7,076 nucleotides of DNA from Candidatus Fermentibacteraceae bacterium (GCA_029932015.1 JAOZQW010000112.1:1-7076); one strand, 5' to 3'. Positions 1-6,411 are shown, counted from the stretch's first letter. A program made the numbers and translations. The notes: generated by a model not told the origin, from the letters alone.

Positions 1-483
1 GAGTGTGGATGGAGCATGGCATGGGATATCGACCACAAGAAGTTCGGCTCTCTCCGTCTTGTCTGGAAGGTAACCATGATCCCCGGTCTTCCTGTCCTGA
101 AGACTTCCTTCTCACATGAGGCTCTTTGCGGGGCATACCCCGGTACGGAATCGGATATAAGGGGATTCCTTGCTCCCGGAGGAAGTCACGGGGAAGCTGT
201 TCTGACCGAGCAAGCGCGGCCGCACCTCAGGCAGGGCAGGGATACTGCGGGAGCATGGTCCATCGCCGGAAAATGGGCGAGAGTTGAGAGTCCCTCGAGG
301 GGCTTCATAGAAGCATACCCGAACGACCAGGGTCCCTTCTATGTTGAGGATTATGCTGACAGCGGCTGTCATCTTTCTCTCTACTCGTTTACCGATCAAA
401 AAAGGGAGCTTAGTGTCACATGGCTCTTCGGCGCGACCAAGGAGGATGAGCACCTGTCAGGGATCTTCCGTTCCTACAGATGA
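1..483 (+). CDS. C-terminal part of an unrecognised protein (5' end outside window)
   Basis: The frame is open from the left edge (E-C-G-W-S before the first Met at 16) to a TGA at 481-483, giving about 160 codons. The ATG at 16 has GGAG only one base upstream, too close for a normal ribosome site, so I treat the gene as entering from the left rather than starting at 16. The residues are mixed and protein-like, with many Gly, Ser and aromatics, two Cys in the later part and no membrane segment. The end reads as strand-rich segments (FYVEDY, CHLSLYSF, LSVTWLFG) finishing in FRSYR. I do not recognise a family and see no catalytic motif. A strong hairpin lies 19 nt after the stop, supporting a real gene end. 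The 113-codon frame on the opposite strand (112-453) looks like a shadow. Coding is fairly likely; function is unknown. Confidence 0.6.
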   Translation, partial: ECGWSMAWDIDHKKFGSLRLVWKVTMIPGLPVLKTSFSHEALCGAYPGTESDIRGFLAPGGSHGEAVLTEQARPHLRQGRDTAGAWSIAGKWARVESPSRGFIEAYPNDQGPFYVEDYADSGCHLSLYSFTDQKRELSVTWLFGATKEDEHLSGIFRSYR

Positions 484-502
484 ACAACTGAATCTCTAGA
501 GA

Positions 503-528
503 GGGGCATGCACCGAAGTGCATGCCCC
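503..528. terminator. Perfect 11-bp hairpin between convergent genes, likely bidirectional terminator
   Basis: GGGGCATGCAC and GTGCATGCCCC are perfect complements around a four-base loop. Read on the minus strand the loop is TTCG closed by C-G, the extra-stable C(UUCG)G tetraloop; on the plus strand it is CGAA. The hairpin sits 19 nt after the stop of the plus gene and 23 nt after the stop of the minus gene at 552-1415, where a shared terminator would be expected. There is no clear T-run on either side, so intrinsic termination may be weak; RNA 3'-end protection is the other reading. Confidence 0.6.
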
Positions 529-551
529 ATCTTCAGTTATCGATGTCCGGA

Positions 552-1415
552 CTAGAACTGGGTTTTGATGCTGCCCCATGTGTCACGCTCGAGAGCGGTT
601 ATGGAGTAGTCGAACTCGGCGACCCACCAGTTGCTCGGCATCTCGTAAGACAGGAAGAAGGTATCGCGCGCATCGCTGTAAGTAAGACCGCATATGAGGT
701 TCTGTCCCGATATACCCGTGCTTGCGGTTCCTATGAAATTCAGTGCCGAGCCCGTGTACTCGTAGAAGTAGAGGGTCGGATCGTAGTAGCAGGTCACTGC
801 CACCCAGGTGTTGCCCCCGTGCTGGAAGGTAGCCAGTCCGCTCATCTGTCCGCTCACTTCTGGTGTGGACCAGTACTCGGATGAGCCGCTGGTCGAGATG
901 CGGTAGATTCGAAAAGTAGATAACTGGCTGTAGGTCTCCCAAATGTGGTCGTCTGGCACCTCAAAGGACATGCCCCTGCCGTTGGTTCCTGCGGGATTCG
1001 CAAAAGGTACACTCCAGGTGCCGCCAGTGTTACGGTAGTGCATATCACTATCCGACCAGGCATTAATGTACCAGCCGTATGGACTGGGCCAGCTATGGCA
1101 GAGTCCGAAGTTAAACATGGATCCGCCGTAGTTGATGTCAACATTCCAGTATTCAGCACCAGTATTTCCGTTAATACCACGGAGTTTGTCATCTCCGTTA
1201 TCCATCATGCCGAAGCTTGACGACGAGGTGTACTGCATGTTCAGGCCAAGAATGTGACTCGCACTCGGAACATTGAAGGTATTCACAGCAGTGAGAGTGA
1301 TGGCATCTTCTCCCACAGGTGGAGTTCCAGCAGGTATTGAAGAGTCAACTCCGTGGTCGTCTATCCAGCCAAAAGCCAGAAGAGGAAGGAGCAGTAGAAC
1401 ACATATTGATTTCAT
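552..1415 (-). CDS. Exported repeat protein, probable beta-propeller, function unknown
   Basis: This is a 287-residue protein. The N-terminus (MKS then a run of Leu/Val/Ala to about residue 16, ending LLAFG) is a Sec signal peptide with no lipobox, so the protein is probably periplasmic or released. Residues 53-275 divide by eye into about five units of 38-45 residues (near 53-91, 99-138, 146-186, 190-232, 236-275). Units tend to open with a small-hydrophobic stretch such as ILGL, MSGL or ICGL, carry an aromatic strand, and have Y-x-x-x-G-like turns. That is propeller-like, but individual blade consensus is weak. No catalytic motif, anchor or C-terminal sorting domain is visible. The start is supported by AAAGG (1424-1428) eight bases upstream. 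The gene is followed by the 503-528 hairpin and has its own candidate promoter, so it may be monocistronic. Ligand-binding or surface-structural roles are possible but unproven. Confidence 0.85.
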   Translation of the reverse strand: MKSICVLLLLPLLAFGWIDDHGVDSSIPAGTPPVGEDAITLTAVNTFNVPSASHILGLNMQYTSSSSFGMMDNGDDKLRGINGNTGAEYWNVDINYGGSMFNFGLCHSWPSPYGWYINAWSDSDMHYRNTGGTWSVPFANPAGTNGRGMSFEVPDDHIWETYSQLSTFRIYRISTSGSSEYWSTPEVSGQMSGLATFQHGGNTWVAVTCYYDPTLYFYEYTGSALNFIGTASTGISGQNLICGLTYSDARDTFFLSYEMPSNWWVAEFDYSITALERDTWGSIKTQF

Positions 1416-1444
1416 TGTCTTAACCTTTCAGTTTCGCCCTGCAA

Positions 1445-1465
1445 GAGTTTGAACCTTTCGAACTC
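1445..1465. repeat. Near-perfect palindrome in the leader of the exported-protein gene
   Basis: GAGTTTGAA and TTCGAACTC flank a 3-base centre and complement each other at 8 of 9 positions, with the ninth a possible G-U pair on the plus strand. It lies about 30 bases upstream of the minus-strand start at 1415 and downstream of the candidate promoter at 1495-1523, so it could be an operator or a leader stem. It could also be chance. Confidence 0.35.
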
Positions 1466-1494
1466 GTAAAGGGCATAGTTGTCCTTACAGTTTA

Positions 1495-1523
1495 ATTGTA
1501 CTCCTTCGGAGAGGGTAATGCAA
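1495..1523 (-). promoter_or_regulatory. Candidate sigma70-type promoter for the exported protein
   Basis: On the minus strand a -35-like TTGCAT (1518-1523) is separated by exactly 17 bases from a -10-like TACAAT (1495-1500). The -10 matches the consensus at five of six positions, the -35 at only three. Transcription would begin near 1488, giving a leader of about 70 nt that contains the palindrome at 1445-1465. The 179-nt gap from tadA makes a separate promoter reasonable. The consensus used is that of well-studied bacteria and may not hold here. Confidence 0.35.
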
Positions 1524-1564
1524 GCTCTGAGACCGTCCCGTATTCTCTCCGTCCTTCCCGATCA

Positions 1565-1588
1565 GCTGAACTGAGAAACAGCTTCAGC
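1565..1588 (-). terminator. Hairpin just after tadA stop, possible terminator
   Basis: GCTGAA-CTG pairs with CAG-C-TTCAGC (nine pairs, one bulged C) around an AGAAA loop as read on the plus strand. On the minus strand it begins seven bases after the tadA stop codon. No T-run follows, so it is a weak candidate for an intrinsic terminator and might only stabilise the 3' end. Confidence 0.3.
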
Positions 1589-1594
1589 AGTATT

Positions 1595-2029
1595 TCACCG
1601 TCCATGGGTTCTGAAAAAGAGCTTCAGGAGAGCGGAGGATTCCTCTGCCCGGCAGCCCCCGAAGGCAGAGGGGTAGTGATTGAGCCCCACCATGGAGAGG
1701 ACGTCAGTCACTGAGCCGAAGGCTCCGAAACGCTTGTCCCAGGCTCCGTAGATTATTCTGGGGATACGGGCAAGAACTGCAAGCCCGGCGCACATCAGAC
1801 AGGGCTCGAGAGTGGAGTAGAGAATGCAGCCCTCCAGACGCCAATCACCAAGATCGGCTGCTGCTTCGGAAATGACGAGGTGCTCCGCATGTGCATGCGG
1901 TAGAGACCATTCCCTGGTCCTGTTCCTGTCAGAATAGATTTTACCGGATGGAGAAAGGAGTACTGCTCCGACCGGAACCTCTCCGGCATCGAAAGCTTCC
2001 TGAGCTTTCTCAAGGGCCAGGCTCATCAT
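1595..2029 (-). CDS. tadA: tRNA-specific adenosine deaminase TadA
   Basis: This is a 144-residue cytidine/deoxycytidylate-deaminase-fold enzyme. The family converts A34 to inosine in the anticodon of tRNA-Arg(ACG), allowing decoding of CGN codons. Seen in the sequence: EVPVGAV near residue 17, the zinc and proton-shuttle motif H47-A-E49, and the second motif P76-C77-L-M-C80-A-G supplying two zinc cysteines. LEPC, LARIPRIIYG, GAFGS, LNH and the C-terminal LLKLFFR match the TadA pattern rather than guanine or cytosine deaminases. The length is slightly below the usual 150-165. An in-frame TAA at 2057-2059 (the upstream gene's stop) leaves only ATG at 2027-2029 or 2024-2026 as standard starts. 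AGGAG abuts the first ATG, so the second is the better initiator. It lies 27 nt after the aminopeptidase gene and is probably co-transcribed with it. Confidence 0.93.
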   Translation of the reverse strand: MMSLALEKAQEAFDAGEVPVGAVLLSPSGKIYSDRNRTREWSLPHAHAEHLVISEAAADLGDWRLEGCILYSTLEPCLMCAGLAVLARIPRIIYGAWDKRFGAFGSVTDVLSMVGLNHYPSAFGGCRAEESSALLKLFFRTHGR

Positions 2030-2056
2030 CTCCTGATCACGAACAGTGAAGATGAG

Positions 2057-3310
2057 TTATATGCCTCCCGCCATGACGGCTTCTATCTCGGAAGGACTGC
2101 GGGGGATGTCAGCGGACAGGACCGTGTTCCCTTCTTCTCCGATGAGTACATCGTCCTCTATCCGTATGCCGATCCCCTCCTCGGCGGAATAGAATCCCGG
2201 CTCCACGGTCAGAACCATTCCGGGAGTGAATTCCATGTTGATGTCATTCTCGTCATGAGTGTCCAGACCGAGGTGATGACCGATGTTGTGATAGTAATAC
2301 GTATCAATATCAGCCGTATCTTCTATAACACTTTTTTTCAGAAGGAGCTGTGAATAGAATTCCTTTACTTCTGCGTTCCACTGCATATGGGTCTTGCCCG
2401 GCCTGAGAAGTCTGATTGCCTCGGTCTGGACCTCGATAACCATATTAACGAGCTCCCTCTGCCTGTCCGAGTACCTACCTCCTACAGGGACCGTTCTGCT
2501 GATATCCGCATTGTAGTAACCACACCTGGCACCGAAATCCAGTAGCAGAAGGGTTCCGTCCTCGAGTTCACAGTTGTTCTCTACATAGTGCAGACATGTA
2601 GCCCTCTCGCCCCCCGCTACTATGGGAGGGAAGGCCGGAGTGCGCTCGCCATTCCGCATGAACTCATAGAGAATTTCCGCTTCGAACTCGTACTCCCTCA
2701 TCCCTGGCTCAAGAGCGTTCAGGGCTCTGAGGAACCCCTTCCGAGTAAGGTCTATCGCCTTCCTGAGCATCTCGATCTCAGAAGGATCCTTGCATACGCG
2801 AAGACGGAATATCAGGTCAGAGAGCCTGCTGAACTCCAGATGAGGGTATGCGCTTCTCAGTTCATTGGCGAATCTCAGTCTCGACCCGGCAGCGCCTGAG
2901 ACTCCCGCAACAGGGAAGTCCACCCATATTTTCCCGACTCCGAATCTCTGGATGATCCTGTCGATCCATTTCCTGACGCCTGTGTTGAAGGAAACGTTCT
3001 CAATACCGCTCAGCTCCTGAGCCTCCTCCTTTGTGAGAAGGCTGCCTATCCACTTGGCATGGGTCTCGTCATAGGGCTCAATGAAGAGGTCAGTTCTGAC
3101 CTCTCCGCCCTTCCTCCTGTGGATCACGAGCCAAGTTTTGGGCTGACTTATCCCTGTGAGATAGAGAAGATCCATGCTGGGAGTGTAGCCGTAAGACCCA
3201 TCAGCACTTGTCGGCTTCGATGAAGAGGGAGGTACTATCGCCAGAAAACTCTCCGGCAGCATCTCTATCAGTCGATCTCTCCGTGGAGTGGGGTCCTCTC
3301 TAGTGGCCAT
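2057..3310 (-). CDS. pepP: Xaa-Pro aminopeptidase (M24B metallopeptidase)
   Basis: This 417-residue, probably cytosolic enzyme should remove N-terminal residues preceding proline. The N-terminal aminopeptidase-P domain is recognised by YGYTPSMDLLYLTG (about 40-53). The C-terminal pita-bread domain carries all five dinuclear-metal ligands: D258 (LLLLDFGA), D269 (NADISRT), H345 (GHHLGLDTHD), E370 (TVEPGF) and E384 (IRIEDD), plus the substrate-side His241 in LHYVEN. The length is close to E. coli PepP (about 440). The start at 3308-3310 is preferred over an in-frame ATG at 3449-3451: AGGAG (3316-3320) lies five bases upstream, the family's N-terminus begins here, and the 47 extra codons would run through a long inverted repeat. 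No signal peptide is seen. It is close behind the TldD/PmbA peptidase genes and just ahead of tadA. Exact subfamily (PepP versus PepQ-like) is less sure than class. Confidence 0.92.
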   Translation of the reverse strand: MATREDPTPRRDRLIEMLPESFLAIVPPSSSKPTSADGSYGYTPSMDLLYLTGISQPKTWLVIHRRKGGEVRTDLFIEPYDETHAKWIGSLLTKEEAQELSGIENVSFNTGVRKWIDRIIQRFGVGKIWVDFPVAGVSGAAGSRLRFANELRSAYPHLEFSRLSDLIFRLRVCKDPSEIEMLRKAIDLTRKGFLRALNALEPGMREYEFEAEILYEFMRNGERTPAFPPIVAGGERATCLHYVENNCELEDGTLLLLDFGARCGYYNADISRTVPVGGRYSDRQRELVNMVIEVQTEAIRLLRPGKTHMQWNAEVKEFYSQLLLKKSVIEDTADIDTYYYHNIGHHLGLDTHDENDINMEFTPGMVLTVEPGFYSAEEGIGIRIEDDVLIGEEGNTVLSADIPRSPSEIEAVMAGGI

Positions 3311-3315
3311 GATCT

Positions 3316-3320
3316 CTCCT
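3316..3320 (-). promoter_or_regulatory. Shine-Dalgarno site fixing the aminopeptidase start
   Basis: AGGAG on the minus strand, preceded by G, ends five bases before the ATG at 3308-3310. No comparable site precedes the longer in-frame start at 3451, so this decides the start. Confidence 0.8.
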
Positions 3321-3386
3321 CGAGCGTTCGGGTAGGCGCCGTCCTGCGGCGGATCTTGCATCTGTCCCGATGAATATATGCCTGTA

Positions 3387-3440
3387 CCGGCAGAAAACCC
3401 GTACCATGCACCGCGCTGCGTGGTACGGGTCTTCTGCCGG
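3387..3440. repeat. 24-bp imperfect inverted repeat between pmbA and the aminopeptidase gene
   Basis: The left arm (3387-3410, beginning CCGGCAGAA) and right arm (3417-3440, ending TTCTGCCGG) are complementary at 22 of 24 positions around a six-base CCGCGC centre. In RNA of either strand, one of the two differences becomes a G-U pair and the other remains a mismatch. The core ACCCGTACCA / TGGTACGGGT is perfect. It starts 29 bases after the pmbA stop and lies about 75 bases before the aminopeptidase start. No T-run follows on the minus strand. It could be a terminator for tldD-pmbA, a leader structure or processing site for the aminopeptidase mRNA, a protein-binding palindrome, or a small dispersed palindromic repeat. 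Confidence 0.75.
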
Positions 3441-3469
3441 GCCGATATCATCGCTCCATCTCTATTGCA

Positions 3470-4774
3470 CTACTTCTTCGCGGCTACACTCACATCATCG
3501 AGGAGCAGGGCGGGATACTTACCACCCATGAGAGATGTATTCAGATGGTTCTCTATGGCGACAACATTCTGGAGCACATCGTAAACGTTGCCTGCGACCA
3601 TGCCATCCCGCACTCTGCCCAGTATCTCACCGTTCTCAACGTAGAATCCGGGATTGAGCCCTACTGAGAAATCCCCGTTGAGGATATTGCCCGAGTGTGC
3701 TCCGAGAACGCCGAGAATTATCACGCCTCTGTCCATCTCCCTGATCATCTCTGCGAGAGATCTCTTGCCAGGCGCTATCCTGCCCCCTGCGAGGTATGGA
3801 GATGGAAGTGCAGAAACCGGTTCTCCATCGCGTCTGTAGCCGGTTCCACTGGGATTCTCACCAAGTTTGGTAGCGTAGTCGAGATTGAGTATCGCCCCGG
3901 AGAAAACACCCTGGTCTATCACCATGTGCTTCCGTGTGGGAACGCCCTCGTCATCGAAGTACCGCTGCTCATAGTTGTCGGGATCATTCGCATGCCCGTA
4001 ATAACTGAACTTCTCAGAGAGAACCCGCTGCCCGCGCTTGTCCTGCAGGGGTGATATCCTGTTATAGAGGGACTTTCCTGAAGTTGCCGCGCCTATCCTC
4101 CAGAGAAGTGTGTAGAGCGTATCCGGCATGAACATGACTTTCATCCTGCCGGAATCGACCTCTACCTCGGGAAGCCCCGACTTGTAGAGGGCGATCAGAT
4201 CGTCAAGTTTTCCCTCGGGGAAAGCTCCTGCCTTCCTGTCGATATGGAGCCTGTGAACCGATGCCTCGGTATTGGGGAAGAGCAGAGAGGCATAGAGGTA
4301 CATGTCCGAACTTCGTGTGCAGACATCGAGTCCGGTTGTATTCACGACAGACACTTCCTCCACGCCTCTGCCGGCATAGACATCGATCTGTCCTTCAACC
4401 TTGCCACGGAGCTGCTCCAGCACACCGTCCGCATAGGTGTGAAGCTCTCTGAATCCCATCTTCTCAACACCGGGGTCTGCCCCGGCAGAATCAGGGAGAT
4501 CGGCGGCTCCCGGGAAGGAAAATCCAGCCTCGACCTCACCCTTCAGAGAATCCATGGCATTTGAGACGAGCTGATCCCTGTCCAGGAGATTCTTCGTGTA
4601 AGCGGTTCCTATCATCCCGTTCTTCAGAATTCTCAGGGCATACCCTGACTGGATGGAGGCTGAAATGTCCGTTGGGATGCCGTTCCGCATCTCGATGCTG
4701 CCGGAGTCCTGGCGTACGGAGTAGACCTCGGCCTGATCCGCGACCTTTGCTGCTTTTTCGAGAAGCTTTTTCAT
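3470..4774 (-). CDS. pmbA: PmbA/TldE-family partner subunit of the TldD metallopeptidase
   Basis: This 434-residue protein belongs to the TldD/PmbA family; in E. coli the two proteins form a heterodimeric zinc peptidase that degrades unfolded peptides and matures microcin B17 and the CcdA antitoxin. The N-terminal domain has the shared GYALRILKNG (about 44-53). The C-terminal half carries the PmbA signature G358-A-H-S-G-N with G-D-F-S-V-G just after, and ends PALLLDDVSV. As expected for this subunit there is no HExxxH, so catalysis depends on TldD. The length matches the family (about 430-450). The start ATG directly follows the tldD stop (TAA-ATG at 4777-4772 read on the minus strand), with a G-rich run eight bases upstream, implying coupled translation. 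No signal peptide is present, so it is cytosolic. Its natural substrate here is unknown. Confidence 0.93.
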   Translation of the reverse strand: MKKLLEKAAKVADQAEVYSVRQDSGSIEMRNGIPTDISASIQSGYALRILKNGMIGTAYTKNLLDRDQLVSNAMDSLKGEVEAGFSFPGAADLPDSAGADPGVEKMGFRELHTYADGVLEQLRGKVEGQIDVYAGRGVEEVSVVNTTGLDVCTRSSDMYLYASLLFPNTEASVHRLHIDRKAGAFPEGKLDDLIALYKSGLPEVEVDSGRMKVMFMPDTLYTLLWRIGAATSGKSLYNRISPLQDKRGQRVLSEKFSYYGHANDPDNYEQRYFDDEGVPTRKHMVIDQGVFSGAILNLDYATKLGENPSGTGYRRDGEPVSALPSPYLAGGRIAPGKRSLAEMIREMDRGVIILGVLGAHSGNILNGDFSVGLNPGFYVENGEILGRVRDGMVAGNVYDVLQNVVAIENHLNTSLMGGKYPALLLDDVSVAAKK

Positions 4775-6139
4775 TTATACACCCCCCACAACCATGTCCC
4801 TGACAAGGACATGAGGTCCTCCCAGAGCTGACTTGATGTTGAGCTGCCCTTTGCCGCAGCCACCGCGCTCGGAGAGCTCCATATCGTTACCGACCGCTTC
4901 GATGGAAGACAGTGTGGAGAACAGATTCCCCATGATATTTATGTCTCGGATCATGGGGCCAAGCTTCCCCTTTTTAACTATGAAGCCGTACTGGGCTCCG
5001 AAGGTGAAGTTCTCCCCTGCAGTCTGTCCTCCCTTGCCATCTACGAGATAGAGTCCGTCACCAAGTTCTTCCAGCAGCTGCTCGAAGCTCTTCTCGCTGG
5101 GCTCTACATAAATGGTTCCCATCCTGATGATGGGTTCGTACCTCATATCCTCCGCGACGGCATGTCCAGTAACGGCCTCACCGAAAGCCTTCGCGGTCCG
5201 CCTGGAGTGCAGTCTGCCTGTAAGGACGCCCTTGTCCATCAGTGTGACAGGTTTTACTTCGACACCTTCGTCGTCGTACTTGTAGAAGCCGATCTGCCGT
5301 GGGATAGTCGAGTCGGCAACGATAGTGATAACATCAGAGCCAAGTCTGGAGCCGAGGGCCATCTTCTCCCTGAGAGAAGGATTGTCCTCGATGATGTCAG
5401 CTTCGCTGAAGTGTCCGAATGCCTCATGAGTGAATACTCCTGCAAGCATGGGGCTCAGGACTACATCGTAGGAGCCGCCCTTGACCGGCTCGGCATCAAG
5501 CAGCCTTCCCGCAAGCCTGCCTCTCTCGATGAACTCACTATCCCTGTCGAGGAGCCGGTTGAAACCGTCGGCTCCACCGATGGCGATGCGGATGTTCTGT
5601 ATGAGATCTCCACGCCTGGCGATAACCTCACCCATGATATTGGTGGTCACGACCTCTTCGGATACAGCCGTACCCTCCGTGTTCACATAAGACTTCTGCC
5701 TGCCTATCTCCCTGTAGCTGAGATTGGTCGTCTCTATCTCCGGCTGGTCAAGCAGAAGTCCGTTGTAGTGAGCCGTCAGGCGGAGCTTCTCCTCTATGGG
5801 GATAGAGGCCGGGTCTCCGTCGAGATACGGAACGACGGTATCAGTGATAACAGGGGTGTCCTCGAGAAGTGTCTGTTTGCCCCCGGTCGCCGTGATGGTC
5901 TCCGCTGCTTCGAGCGCAAGCTGAATGGCCCTTGGAACATCCTCTTCCCTGGTCACCGTTGCCGAAGCGAAACCACCGTTCTTCAGCACTCTGACTACGT
6001 AGCCGTCAGTAGTGTTGGTTCCGATCGTGCGCAGTTCCCTGCCGGTGAAGCCTATCAGCGTCTCTCTCTTGATCTCGTATCGGATGTCGGCGAACTCGGC
6101 TCCGACTCCTTCGAGCATCGATCCAAGCCTGTCAAGCAT
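4775..6139 (-). CDS. tldD: TldD-family zinc metallopeptidase, catalytic subunit
   Basis: This 454-residue catalytic subunit belongs to the TldD/PmbA pair. The N-terminal domain contains GYVVRVLKNG (about 46-55), paralogous to the same segment in PmbA. The metal site HEAFGH (His238-Glu239 to His243) is the family's HExxxH, and GGCGKGQ supplies the conserved C-terminal Cys (about 428) that is the third zinc ligand in known structures. FGHFSEAD and GGQTAGENFTFGAQYG are further family landmarks. The length fits (E. coli TldD about 480). The ATG at 6137-6139 is chosen because AAGGAG lies five bases upstream and the product then starts like other TldD proteins; the frame stays open to a TTG at 6250 without a comparable ribosome site. 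It is the first gene of a tldD-pmbA unit. All key residues are present, so it should be active. Confidence 0.95.
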   Translation of the reverse strand: MLDRLGSMLEGVGAEFADIRYEIKRETLIGFTGRELRTIGTNTTDGYVVRVLKNGGFASATVTREEDVPRAIQLALEAAETITATGGKQTLLEDTPVITDTVVPYLDGDPASIPIEEKLRLTAHYNGLLLDQPEIETTNLSYREIGRQKSYVNTEGTAVSEEVVTTNIMGEVIARRGDLIQNIRIAIGGADGFNRLLDRDSEFIERGRLAGRLLDAEPVKGGSYDVVLSPMLAGVFTHEAFGHFSEADIIEDNPSLREKMALGSRLGSDVITIVADSTIPRQIGFYKYDDEGVEVKPVTLMDKGVLTGRLHSRRTAKAFGEAVTGHAVAEDMRYEPIIRMGTIYVEPSEKSFEQLLEELGDGLYLVDGKGGQTAGENFTFGAQYGFIVKKGKLGPMIRDINIMGNLFSTLSSIEAVGNDMELSERGGCGKGQLNIKSALGGPHVLVRDMVVGGV

Positions 6140-6144
6140 GGGCT

Positions 6145-6150
6145 CTCCTT
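6145..6150 (-). promoter_or_regulatory. Shine-Dalgarno site fixing the tldD start
   Basis: AAGGAG on the minus strand ends five bases before the ATG at 6137-6139. It favours this start over the TTG 37 codons upstream at 6248-6250, which has no comparable site. Confidence 0.8.
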
Positions 6151-6209
6151 CCCTGATGGAATACAGCCGCTTCCAGCTGCTGAATGATCTGTGCGAGGCT
6201 TCTGCAAGA

Positions 6210-6253
6210 TATTCAAACAACATTCGAAAGTCGAACTGCTTGCTATTCAAACA
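6210..6253 (-). repeat. Pair of TGTTTGAATA direct repeats upstream of tldD
   Basis: The ten-base word TGTTTGAATA (minus strand) occurs exactly at 6210-6219 and 6244-6253, 34 bases apart, about three helical turns. The second copy overlaps the candidate -10 of the tldD promoter, the layout of a repressor or activator site. Two copies alone could be chance. Confidence 0.35.
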
Positions 6254-6279
6254 TATACAGCTCGATACTCGATGCTCAA
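6252..6279 (-). promoter_or_regulatory. Candidate promoter for tldD-pmbA
   Basis: On the minus strand TTGAGC (6274-6279) is followed after 16 bases by TATATG (6252-6257); each matches the sigma70 consensus at four of six positions. It would give a leader of about 105 nt before tldD. The position is reasonable, but the elements are only moderate matches. Confidence 0.3.
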
Positions 6280-6411
6280 TTCTCCCTCTGAGTCTGAGCT
6301 TGCGCCTCCATGCTCAATTCAAGCATTTTAGACTATGTATATGGAACTCATACTCGGGTCCGTAATTACACAAGTGTTGCAGTAGAAGCCCTTTTTAAGT
6401 CTGGAGCGCCA

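Larger units (their letters stand above)
6140..6411. promoter_or_regulatory. Divergent intergenic control region (tldD / C1 peptidase)
   Basis: These 272 bases lie between two divergently transcribed genes. They are visibly more AT-rich than the genes, especially 6210-6260 and 6315-6400. They hold a candidate minus-strand promoter (6252-6279), a direct repeat (6210-6219 and 6244-6253), a second direct repeat TGCTCAATTC (6273-6282 and 6311-6320), the tldD ribosome site, and GGAG (6403-6406) for the peptidase gene. A plus-strand promoter must lie here too. TTTAGA (6327-6332) with CATACT (6349-6354) at 16-base spacing is the best I can offer, and it is weak. I see no small gene, RNA gene or peptide precursor. 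Confidence 0.6.

Noticed and set aside
112..453. A 113-codon minus-strand frame opposite the left-edge gene
   Set aside because: The plus-strand frame is longer, open to the edge and ends just before a hairpin; the minus frame shows no motif.
552..700. A type IX secretion C-terminal sorting domain in the exported protein
   Set aside because: The C-terminus ends within the last repeat unit without the usual extra beta-sandwich domain or Lys/Arg-rich tail.
522..942. Frames on both strands overlapping the exported-protein gene
   Set aside because: The 287-residue frame has a signal peptide, a ribosome site and internal repeats; the others are shadows.
3311..3451. A 47-codon N-terminal extension of the aminopeptidase
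   Set aside because: It runs through the long inverted repeat, has no family similarity, and the ATG at 3308-3310 has an excellent ribosome site.
5162..6187. A 341-codon open frame on the plus strand opposite tldD
   Set aside because: tldD has every family landmark (HEAFGH, GGCGKGQ) on the other strand; this frame has no recognisable domain and is a shadow of codon bias.
6140..6250. A 37-codon upstream extension of TldD from a TTG at 6250
   Set aside because: No ribosome site precedes the TTG and it would overlap the candidate promoter; AAGGAG at ideal spacing precedes the ATG at 6139.
6140..6411. A possible small RiPP precursor gene beside tldD/pmbA, since this pair can mature modified peptides
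   Set aside because: No short frame with a ribosome site and a leader/core-like composition is visible, and no modifying enzyme is in the window.
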